In this document: positions 8,532 to 15,692 of the stretch, piece after piece | Position numbering within the stretch: the stretch's first letter is position 1 | Layout: every line of letters starts with the position of its first letter | NCBI RefSeq assembly: GCF_026342355.1 | Contig: NZ_JAPEMV010000003.1 | Span: 372,001-436,000, forward strand | Length of the DNA: 64,000 bases | Reading direction: 5' to 3' | Source of the DNA: Streptomyces sp. NBC_00249 | GTDB taxonomy: Bacteria > Actinomycetota > Actinomycetes > Streptomycetales > Streptomycetaceae | Notes under the pieces: model-generated | Seen by the model: the letters and a program-made list of their open reading frames with translations, nothing else | Database searches by the model: none | Told to the model about the DNA's origin: nothing | Program-made: the position numbers and the translations under genes

Positions 8532-9266
8532 TCAGCGCTTGGACAGCGTCTTCAGGGCGACGTTGAGTTCGAGGACGTTGACGCGCGGTTCGCCCATGAA
8601 GCCGAGGGTGCGGCCGGTGCTGTGGTCGGCGACGAGCTTCTCGACCTGCTTGACGTCGAGCTTGTTCTGCTCGGCGACCCGGTGGACCTGGAGCTTCGCG
8701 TACTCGGGGGAGATGTTCGGGTCGAGGCCGGAGCCGGAGGAGGTGACGGCGTCGGCGGGGACGTCCTGCGGTTTGACCTGGTACCCGGCTGTGGAGTTGT
8801 CCGCGATGACGGCTTCCTTGGCGGCGACGACCTGGGCGCAGAGGGTGCCTTCCTCCGCGTCCTTGGTGCAGACCCCGTTGACCGCGCCGTTGTCGGCGGA
8901 CCGGTTGGTGGCGCCGGAGAGGATCAGCGAGTACTGGGTGTTGACGCTGTTGCTGCCCAGGCCGTTGGACGGGCGCGGCTGGAACCACTTGAGGTCCGGC
9001 TTCGCGGCCTCGTCGGCGTCGTTCCCCGTAGTTGAATCAGAAGGGGTCTTCTTCGGCAGGTTGTAGCTCTGGCCGATGAGGGAGGAGCCGACGACCTGGC
9101 CGTCCTTGTCCTTGATCTCGGAGCCGTTGGCCTTGTCGTTGAAGAGGGCCTGGGCGATGCCGGTGACGGCGAGCGGGTAGATGACCCCGCAGATCACGGT
9201 CAGGACGAGAAGGGCGCGCAGGCCCGCGCCGATCAGGCGGAGGGTGCTGGATACGGAGTTGTTCAT
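8532..9266 (-). CDS. kdpC: Potassium-transporting ATPase subunit KdpC
   Basis: 244 aa, longer than the roughly 190 aa of enterobacterial KdpC because of an insert around residues 75-90 and 115-150, which is common in actinobacteria. Single N-terminal membrane helix (LRALLVLTVICGVIYPLAVTG) with the rest outside. Seen: conserved GSSLIGQ, FQPRPS, the SGSGLDPNISPEYA motif typical of the family, and LNVALKTL at the C-terminus. It stabilises the KdpFABC complex and contributes to potassium affinity. Six bases separate it from kdpB, so the two are in one operon. Confidence 0.97.
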   Translation of the reverse strand: MNNSVSSTLRLIGAGLRALLVLTVICGVIYPLAVTGIAQALFNDKANGSEIKDKDGQVVGSSLIGQSYNLPKKTPSDSTTGNDADEAAKPDLKWFQPRPSNGLGSNSVNTQYSLILSGATNRSADNGAVNGVCTKDAEEGTLCAQVVAAKEAVIADNSTAGYQVKPQDVPADAVTSSGSGLDPNISPEYAKLQVHRVAEQNKLDVKQVEKLVADHSTGRTLGFMGEPRVNVLELNVALKTLSKR

Positions 9267-9272
9267 CGCAGA

Positions 9273-11378
9273 TCAGCCGATTCCGGGGATGAGGGAGATG
9301 AGCATGTCGATGATCTTGATGCCGATGAACGGGGCGATCAGGCCGCCGAGTCCGTAGATCCCGATGTTGCGGCGGAGCATCTTGTCGGCGCTGGTCGGCC
9401 GGTACTGGACGCCCTTCAGGGCGAGCGGCACGAGCGCGATGATGACCAGCGCGTTGAAGATGACGGCGGAGAGGATGGCCGACTCCGGGGATGCCAGGCC
9501 CATGATGTTGAGCTTGTCGAGGCCCGGGTAGACCACCGCGAACATGGCCGGGATGATCGCGAAGTACTTCGCGACGTCGTTGGCGATGGAGAAGGTGGTC
9601 AGGGCTCCCCGGGTGATGAGGAGCTGCTTGCCGATCTCGACGATCTCGATGAGCTTCGTGGGGTTGGAGTCGAGGTCCACCATGTTCCCGGCCTCCTTGG
9701 CGGCCGAGGTACCCGTGTTCATCGCCACGCCCACGTCGGCCTGCGCGAGCGCCGGGGCGTCGTTCGTACCGTCTCCGGTCATCGCGACGAGCTTGCCGCC
9801 CGCCTGCTCCCGCTTGATGAGGGCCATCTTGTCCTCGGGGGTGGCCTCGGCGAGGAAGTCGTCGACGCCGGCCTCCTCCGCGATGGCCTTGGCGGTGAGC
9901 GGGTTGTCGCCCGTGATCATGATCGTCTTGATGCCCATGCGGCGCAGTTCGTCGAACCGCTCGCGCATGCCCTCCTTGACGACGTCCTTGAGGTGGATGA
10001 CACCGAGGACGCGGGCGCCCTTGTCGTCCTTGACGGCGACGAGGAGCGGGGTGCCGCCGGCCTCGGAGATGCGGTTGGCGAGGATGTCGGCGTCGTCGGA
10101 TACCTGGCCGCCCTGCTCCCGCACCCAGGTGATGACCGAACCGGCCGCGCCCTTGCGGGTCTGCTTGCCGTCCACGTCGACACCCGACATGCGGGTCTGG
10201 GCGGTGAAGGCGATCCAGTCGGCGCCCGTCAGCTCGCCCTGGTGGCGTTCGCGCAGCCCGTACTTCTCCTTCGCCAGGACCACGATGGAGCGGCCCTCGG
10301 GGGTCTCGTCCGCGAGGGAGGACAGCTGCGCGGCGTCGGCCAGCTCCGCCTCCGTGGTGCCCTTGACGGGGACGAACTCCGAGGCCTGGCGGTTGCCGAG
10401 GGTGATGGTGCCGGTCTTGTCGAGCAGCAGGGTGGAGACGTCACCGGCGGCCTCGACCGCGCGGCCGGACATGGCCAGGACATTGCGCTGGACGAGGCGG
10501 TCCATGCCGGCGATACCGATGGCCGACAGGAGCGCGCCGATGGTGGTGGGGATCAGGCAGACCAGCAGCGCCGTGAGCACGATCATGGACTGCTCGGCGC
10601 CGGCGTAGATCGCGAAGGGCTGGAGGGTGACGACCGCGAGCAGGAAGACGATGGTCAGCGAGGCGAGCAGGATGTTGAGCGCGATCTCGTTGGGCGTCTT
10701 CTGCCGGGCCGCGCCCTCGACCAGGCTGATCATGCGGTCGATGAAGGTCTCGCCGGGCTTCGTGGTGATCTTGATGACGATCCGGTCGGACAGCACCTTC
10801 GTACCGCCGGTGACGGCCGAGCGGTCGCCGCCGGACTCGCGGATGACCGGGGCGGACTCGCCGGTGATGGCGGACTCGTCGACGGACGCGACGCCTTCGA
10901 CGACGTCACCGTCGCCCGGGATGATGTCGCCGGCCTCGCAGACGACCAGGTCGCCGATGCGCAGCTCCGCCCCCGGGACCTGCTCCTCGCTCCGGCCGTC
11001 CTCGGTCAGGCGGCGCGCGACGGAGTCGGTCTTGGCCTTGCGCAGGGTGTCGGCCTGCGCCTTGCCCCGGCCCTCGGCCACCGCCTCGGCGAGGTTCGCG
11101 AAGATCGTGGTGAGCCACAGCCAGGCGGTGATGGCCCAGCCGAACCAGTCCGTGGGGTCCTTGATCGCCAGGACGGTCGTCACGACCGAGCCGATCAGGA
11201 CGACGAACATGACCGGGGACTTGATCATGACCCGGGGGTCGAGCTTGCGCACCGCGTCAGGGAAGGACTTCATCAGCTGTTTGGGGTCGAAGAGGCCCCC
11301 GCCCACGCGCCCGCCGCCCGGCTTGTGGCCGGTGGGCACGTCCTGGTGCGGAGCCCTTGTGGGGGTGGCGGTGCTCAT
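9273..11378 (-). CDS. kdpB: Potassium-transporting ATPase subunit KdpB
   Basis: 701-aa P-type ATPase subunit that hydrolyses ATP to drive potassium uptake through KdpA. Seen: actuator motif TGES (172-175, whose Ser is the regulatory phosphorylation site in E. coli), phosphorylated Asp320 in DKTGT, nucleotide-domain MITGDN, and hinge TGDGTNDAPALAQAD; seven hydrophobic segments. The start ATG overlaps the kdpA stop as ATGA. A 122-bp stretch at 9589-9710 is identical, including silent positions, to the second kdpB at 17406-17527, in opposite orientation. Confidence 0.98.
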   Translation of the reverse strand: MSTATPTRAPHQDVPTGHKPGGGRVGGGLFDPKQLMKSFPDAVRKLDPRVMIKSPVMFVVLIGSVVTTVLAIKDPTDWFGWAITAWLWLTTIFANLAEAVAEGRGKAQADTLRKAKTDSVARRLTEDGRSEEQVPGAELRIGDLVVCEAGDIIPGDGDVVEGVASVDESAITGESAPVIRESGGDRSAVTGGTKVLSDRIVIKITTKPGETFIDRMISLVEGAARQKTPNEIALNILLASLTIVFLLAVVTLQPFAIYAGAEQSMIVLTALLVCLIPTTIGALLSAIGIAGMDRLVQRNVLAMSGRAVEAAGDVSTLLLDKTGTITLGNRQASEFVPVKGTTEAELADAAQLSSLADETPEGRSIVVLAKEKYGLRERHQGELTGADWIAFTAQTRMSGVDVDGKQTRKGAAGSVITWVREQGGQVSDDADILANRISEAGGTPLLVAVKDDKGARVLGVIHLKDVVKEGMRERFDELRRMGIKTIMITGDNPLTAKAIAEEAGVDDFLAEATPEDKMALIKREQAGGKLVAMTGDGTNDAPALAQADVGVAMNTGTSAAKEAGNMVDLDSNPTKLIEIVEIGKQLLITRGALTTFSIANDVAKYFAIIPAMFAVVYPGLDKLNIMGLASPESAILSAVIFNALVIIALVPLALKGVQYRPTSADKMLRRNIGIYGLGGLIAPFIGIKIIDMLISLIPGIG

Positions 11379-13039
11379 GAGGCGAGCCCTTCGGCGAGCG
11401 GTCCCAGCGCCAGGGCCGGGAAGTAGGTGAGGCCGGTGATGATGATGATCGTGCCGACGAGCAGGCCGGCGTAGAGGGGCTTGTCGGTGCGCAGGGTGCC
11501 CGCCGTCTCGGGTACGGGCGTCTGTTCGGCGAGGGAGCCGGCCAGGGCGAGGACGAAGACCATGGGCAGGAAGCGGCCGAGCAGCATGGCGATGCCGATG
11601 GTGCTGTTGAACCACTGGGTGTCGGCGTTCAGGCCCGCGAAGGCGGAGCCGTTGTTGTTGGCGCCGGAGGTGTAGGCGTAGAGGATCTCGGAGAAGCCGT
11701 GCGCCCCCGAGTTCGTCATCGAGCCCGCCGGGGTGTCCAGGGCCATCGCCGCGGCGGTGAAGCCGAGGACCAGGGCAGGGGTGATGAGGATGTAGCAGGC
11801 GGCGAGCTTGATCTCGCGGGTGCTGATCTTCTTGCCGAGGTATTCGGGGGTGCGCCCGACCATGAGGCCGGCGATGAACACGGCGATGATCGCCATGACG
11901 AGCATGCCGTAGAGGCCGGAGCCGACGCCGCCGGGTGCGATCTCGCCGAGCTGCATGCCCAGCATCGCGATGCCGCCGCCGAGGCCGGTGTAGGAGGAGT
12001 GGAAGGAGTTGACGGCGCCGGTCGAGGTGAGGGTGGTCGCGACAGCGAAGATCGACGAGCCGCCGACCCCGAAGCGCGTTTCCTTGCCCTCCATCGCCCC
12101 GCCGGCGACGTCGAAGGCCGGGCCGTGGTGGGCGAACTCGGTCCACATCATCAGCACGGTGAAGACGACCCAGATGATGCCCATCGTCGCGAGGATCGCG
12201 TAGCCCTGGCGCAGGTTGCCGACCATGCGGCCGAAGGTGCGGGTGAGAGAGAAGGGGATGAGCAGGATCAGGAAGATCTCGAAGAGGTTCGAGAAGGGCG
12301 TCGGGTTCTCGAAGGGGTGCGCGGAGTTGGCGTTGAAGTAGCCGCCGCCGTTGGTGCCGAGCTCCTTGATGACCTCCTGCGAGGCCACCGCCCCGCCGTT
12401 CCACTGCTGCGAGCCGCCCATGAACTGGCCGACCTCGTGGATCCCGGAGAAGTTCTGGATCGCGCCGCAGGCGACGAGGACCAGCGCGCCGATCACCGAC
12501 AGCGGCAGCAGGATCCGGACGGTGCCGCGCACCATGTCGGCCCAGAAGTTGCCCAGTTCACCGGTGCGCGAGCGCGCGAAGCCCCGTACGAGGGCCACCG
12601 CGACGGCCATGCCGACCGCCGCCGAGAGGAAGTTCTGCACCGCGAGGCCGCCGGTCTGCACGACGTGGCCCATGGCCTGCTCGCCGTAGTACGACTGCCA
12701 GTTGGTGTTCGCCACGAACGAAGCGGCGGTGTTGAACGCCTGGTCCGGGTCGATCGCCACGAAGCCCAGCGAGCCGGGCAGGACGCCCTGGGCGCGCTGC
12801 ATCAGGTAAAGGAAGAGGACGCTCACGGCCGAGAAGGCGAGGATGGCCCGCAGGTAGGCGGGCCAGCGCATCTCGGCGGCCGGGTTCGCACCGATGGCCT
12901 TGTAGATCCACTTCTCCGGCTTGTAGTGCTTCTCGGAGGAGTAGACGCGGGCCATGTAGTCGCCCAGCGGGCGGTAGGCCAGCGCGAGTGCGGCGATCAG
13001 CGCGAGGAGCTGGAGCACTCCAGCGGTTTCGGGGCTCAT
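11375..13039 (-). CDS. kdpA: Potassium-transporting ATPase subunit KdpA
   Basis: 554-aa channel-like subunit with about ten membrane helices, homologous to the superfamily of K+ transporters. Seen: selectivity-filter-like segments including TNWQSYYGEQAMGHVVQ, LGTNGGGYFNANSAHPFENP and SGANNNGSAFAG, with the conserved GGG and NNNGSAF signatures. Length is normal for the family. It lies 8 bp downstream of kdpF and overlaps kdpB by 4 bp, so translation is coupled. It provides the potassium entry pathway for KdpB. Confidence 0.98.
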   Translation of the reverse strand: MSPETAGVLQLLALIAALALAYRPLGDYMARVYSSEKHYKPEKWIYKAIGANPAAEMRWPAYLRAILAFSAVSVLFLYLMQRAQGVLPGSLGFVAIDPDQAFNTAASFVANTNWQSYYGEQAMGHVVQTGGLAVQNFLSAAVGMAVAVALVRGFARSRTGELGNFWADMVRGTVRILLPLSVIGALVLVACGAIQNFSGIHEVGQFMGGSQQWNGGAVASQEVIKELGTNGGGYFNANSAHPFENPTPFSNLFEIFLILLIPFSLTRTFGRMVGNLRQGYAILATMGIIWVVFTVLMMWTEFAHHGPAFDVAGGAMEGKETRFGVGGSSIFAVATTLTSTGAVNSFHSSYTGLGGGIAMLGMQLGEIAPGGVGSGLYGMLVMAIIAVFIAGLMVGRTPEYLGKKISTREIKLAACYILITPALVLGFTAAAMALDTPAGSMTNSGAHGFSEILYAYTSGANNNGSAFAGLNADTQWFNSTIGIAMLLGRFLPMVFVLALAGSLAEQTPVPETAGTLRTDKPLYAGLLVGTIIIITGLTYFPALALGPLAEGLAS

Positions 13040-13047
13040 ATCAGTGC

Positions 13048-13137
13048 TCAGAACCTCTCCGGGTACACGAGGGCGAGGATGAGGTAACCGAGCAGGGAGA
13101 CGGCGACCAGCAGGCCGACGATGTTCTCGACCGTCAC
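13048..13137 (-). CDS. kdpF: KdpF small membrane subunit
   Basis: 29-aa single-helix protein read directly from the DNA (GTG start at 13137, TGA at 13048). It begins MTVENIVGLLVAVSLLG and ends LALVYPERF, the characteristic KdpF pattern of one helix plus a short polar PERF tail. In E. coli KdpF is a lipid-like stabiliser of KdpABC. Its GTG overlaps the stop of the 27-aa ORF upstream by 4 bp (GTGA), so the two are translationally coupled. It is followed 8 bp later by kdpA. Confidence 0.93.
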   Translation of the reverse strand: MTVENIVGLLVAVSLLGYLILALVYPERF

Positions 13138-13217
13138 AGCTTGGTCACCCCCCGGGCGATGAAGGCCACCAGCGCGAAGACCGCGACCGTGGTGACGACG
13201 AAGGCCAGATCGGCCAT
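13134..13217 (-). CDS. 27-aa small membrane protein opening the kdp operon
   Basis: ATG 13217 with CCAGGAGCT eight bases upstream, the best ribosome binding site in the region. The product starts MADLAFVVTTVAVFALVAF and ends ARGVTKL: a single hydrophobic helix with a positively charged tail, so probably in the membrane with the C-terminus in the cytosol. It is a second tiny helix protein before KdpF, coupled to it by a GTGA overlap. It could be an extra Kdp subunit, a regulator of the complex, or just a translational opener. I do not know a characterised homologue. Confidence 0.8.
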   Translation of the reverse strand: MADLAFVVTTVAVFALVAFIARGVTKL

Positions 13218-13572
13218 CGTGAGCTCCTGGATGAAGAGGGAAGTAATGAATCGGCCAGATGGCCGATGACGAGATAACCGTGTCTTCATTCCGGCGTTAA
13301 GACGTTTTGACGGGCTCCATACGGGTGCTGGGGAACTCTTGATGTCGTCCTTACGCGAAAGGCCGTGAACCGCCGCTCGGCCCCGGTGGGACAGGCCGGC
13401 CGTGTCCAGGGCGGCGCCTGCTTCTTGACGCACCTCATGCGGCATGAGGCCCCGGCGTCAGGAGTGCGTGAAGACTGCGGCGGTGGGCGTATGGATCGCG
13501 CCAAACACTCTGGCCGTCCGGCCACGGCATTCGGACGCTGTCCTCACTTTGTCCAACGGAGGAACAGCGAAG
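13218..13572. promoter_or_regulatory. 355-bp divergent control region between kdp operon and KimA-like gene
   Basis: Leftward: a possible promoter with TTAACG and TTATCT separated by 17 bp, GCGTTAAGACGTTTTGACG at 13294-13312, and a perfect palindrome ATCGGCCA-GA-TGGCCGAT at 13250-13267 just before the first kdp ribosome binding site. Rightward: element TTGACG...GGCGTCA at 13425-13460 containing the 17-bp palindrome below. No gene is seen in the gap. Response to potassium via KdpE is an inference from position. Confidence 0.5.
13433..13449. promoter_or_regulatory. 17-bp palindrome CCTCATGC-G-GCATGAGG
   Basis: Perfect 8-bp inverted repeat with a single central base, about 125 bp before the KimA-like gene. 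It sits inside the TTGACG...GGCGTCA element. A dimeric regulator's operator or a hairpin are both possible. Confidence 0.45.
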
Positions 13573-15456
13573 ATGGCACTGCACATGGGAAAGCCGGCCA
13601 CGGCAGGACAGGCTCCGGGCACGGAGGAACCTCCTGATACCGGCGTTACGGCACCCGCCGCGGGGGACCGGCACCGACTGACCGCCCTCCAGGGCCTGGC
13701 CGCGCTGTCGCTGGACGCGATGGCCTCGGTCGCGTACGGCCCTGAGTCGATCGTGCTGGTCCTGGCGGCGGCCGGTGGCTACGGCCTCGGGTTCACCCTG
13801 CCCGTCACCCTGGCGATCGCGGCGCTGCTGGCCGTGCTGGTGGCCTCGTACCGGCAGGTGATCGCGGCGTTCCCGGACGGCGGGGGATCGTACGCCGTCG
13901 CGAAGAAGCACCTGGGCCGGCGTACGAGCCTGGTGGCCGCGGCCTCGCTGATCCTCGATTACGTCCTGAACGTCGCCGTCTCCGTCACCGCCGGCGTCGC
14001 CGCGCTGACCTCCGCCTTCCCCGAGCTGTACGGGGAGCGGGTGTGGATCTGTCTCGGGGTGCTGGTCCTGGTCACGGCCGTGAACCTGCGCGGTGTCGTC
14101 GACTCCGCGAAGGCCTTCCTCGTACCGACCGCCGTGTTCGTCGGGTCGATCCTGGCCATGGTCGTGGTCGGCCTGTTCCGTGACGGGCCGGTGAGCACCG
14201 CCTCGGCCGCCGGGCACGCCTCCGCCCTCGGCGAGGACGCCACCACCGTCGGCGCGCTCCTGCTCCTGAAGGCCTTCGCCGCCGGCTGCTCCGCCCTGAC
14301 CGGCGTCGAAGCCGTCGCCAACGCCGTTCCGTCCTTCCGCGCACCCGCCGCCCGGCGCGCCCAGCGCACCGAGGTCGCCCTCGGCGCCCTCCTCGGCGTC
14401 ATGCTGATCGGGCTGTCGGTCCTGATCGGCCGATTCCACCTCCAGCCGGTCGAGGGTGTGACCGTCCTCGCCCAGCTCGCGGACGCCTCCTTCGGTCACA
14501 ACGCCGCTTTCTACGTCGTCCAGTTCGCCACGATGGTGCTGCTGGCGCTGGCCGCGAACACCTCCTTCGGTGGTCTTCCAGTACTGATGAGCCTGCTGGC
14601 GCGGGACAACTACCTGCCGCACGTCTTCGCCCTCAAGGCGGACCGCCAGGTCCACCGCCACGGGGTGGTGTGGCTGGCGCTCGTGTCGGGGGTCCTGCTG
14701 GTGTTCTCCGGCGGCGACACCAACACCCTCGTTCCTCTCTTCGCGATCGGCGTCTTCGTAGGCTTCACCATCTGCCAGGTCGGCATGGTCCGGCACTGGA
14801 ACGGCGAGCGCCCCAAGGGCTGGCAGGCGAAGGCCGCCCTCAACGGCTCCGGCGCCCTGCTCACCGGCGTCGCGGCGGTCGTCGTGACCGCCACCAAGTT
14901 CACCGAGGGCGCCTGGCTGATCGTCCTCGCCCTGCCGGTGATCGTCCTCGGCTTCGAGAAGGTCCGCCGTGCGTACGCGCAGATCGGCGAACGTCTGGAG
15001 CTCGGCCGCATCCCGCAGCCGCCGCACCGCTCCCGTTCCCTGGTCGTGGTACCCGTCTCCGGGCTCTCCCGGCTGACCTGCAAGGCGCTCACGGCCGCCC
15101 GCTCACTCGGCGACGAGGTCCTCGCCGTGACCGTCACGCACTCCGCTCCGGAGGACCGGCAGGCAGCCGAAGCACTGCGCCGGGACTGGGAGTTGTGGAA
15201 ACCCGGGGTCGAACTGACCGAGATCACCTCGCAGAGCCGCTCGCTGGGCCGGCCCGTGTCCGCCTACGTGCGCGAGCTGACGCGGAGCCACCCCGACGCT
15301 CAGGTGACCGTCCTGATCCCGGAGACGGAACCCGCCCGCCTTTGGCAGCGGATGCTCCAGAACCAGCGCGGCTCCGTCGTCGCCCACGCGGTACGCCGTG
15401 ACACCGACGCCGTGATCTGCCGGCTGCGCTTCCGCATCACCGGCGACACACGCTGA
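13573..15456 (+). CDS. KimA-type APC superfamily potassium transporter homologue
   Basis: 627-aa, about twelve hydrophobic segments plus a soluble C-terminal domain of roughly 130 aa. ATG 13573 chosen with GGAGGAACAGCGAAG upstream. Seen signatures that I recognise from B. subtilis KimA (YdaO): LSLDAMASVAYGPE near residue 45, SYRQVIAAFPDGGGSYAVAK, LDYVLNVAVSVTAGVAALTSAFP, AFAAGCSALTGVEAVANAVP and KPKGW-like RPKGW. KimA is a proton-coupled potassium importer whose C-terminal domain binds cyclic di-AMP. The position next to kdp supports potassium uptake. The comparison is from memory; a generic amino-acid permease remains possible. Regulatory elements lie on both sides. Confidence 0.85.
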   Translation: MALHMGKPATAGQAPGTEEPPDTGVTAPAAGDRHRLTALQGLAALSLDAMASVAYGPESIVLVLAAAGGYGLGFTLPVTLAIAALLAVLVASYRQVIAAFPDGGGSYAVAKKHLGRRTSLVAAASLILDYVLNVAVSVTAGVAALTSAFPELYGERVWICLGVLVLVTAVNLRGVVDSAKAFLVPTAVFVGSILAMVVVGLFRDGPVSTASAAGHASALGEDATTVGALLLLKAFAAGCSALTGVEAVANAVPSFRAPAARRAQRTEVALGALLGVMLIGLSVLIGRFHLQPVEGVTVLAQLADASFGHNAAFYVVQFATMVLLALAANTSFGGLPVLMSLLARDNYLPHVFALKADRQVHRHGVVWLALVSGVLLVFSGGDTNTLVPLFAIGVFVGFTICQVGMVRHWNGERPKGWQAKAALNGSGALLTGVAAVVVTATKFTEGAWLIVLALPVIVLGFEKVRRAYAQIGERLELGRIPQPPHRSRSLVVVPVSGLSRLTCKALTAARSLGDEVLAVTVTHSAPEDRQAAEALRRDWELWKPGVELTEITSQSRSLGRPVSAYVRELTRSHPDAQVTVLIPETEPARLWQRMLQNQRGSVVAHAVRRDTDAVICRLRFRITGDTR

Positions 15457-15462
15457 CCCGCG

Positions 15463-15511
15463 TTGACGTGCCCTTGACGGCGGCCTGACGCCCTTCGGGC
15501 GCCGGCGTCAA
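15463..15511. promoter_or_regulatory. Three 11-bp-spaced TGACG repeats with inverted GGCGTCAA
   Basis: TTGACG at 15463, TTGACG at 15474 and CTGACG at 15485 are spaced exactly 11 bp, the pattern bound by OmpR/PhoB-type regulators; GGCGTCAAG follows at 15504-15512. The 15474-15511 part also folds into a hairpin closing on CGCCC-TTC-GGGCG, so it may instead, or also, be the terminator of the KimA-like gene. It lies 180-230 bp before the second kdpB. Confidence 0.5.
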
Positions 15512-15692
15512 GAAGGCGCCAATTCCCCTTACCGCATGGGGAATCGCCCGCGAACGGGCAGTAGCTTCCTGCCTGTTGCGCCGCCGGGGACCTCGATCAC
15601 TCACATGACGGCCGAGGGGGTCCATGCGAGACAGTCCCCGGCGGCGACACCCCCTCTCCCGCACCCCGTTGATCTCGTCAGAAGGTCGCTCC

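Noticed and set aside
5137..8988. One very long leftward reading frame covering kdpD and beyond
   Set aside because: The part upstream of 7683 is out of frame with the clear kdpE gene and has no family similarity; kdpD starts at the MGRGKLRIYLGAAPGVGKT N-terminus.
13218..13572. Cyclic di-AMP (ydaO-type) riboswitch before the KimA-like gene
   Set aside because: The location would fit, but I could not find the conserved ydaO core segments in the expected order; the palindromes present suit protein operators better.
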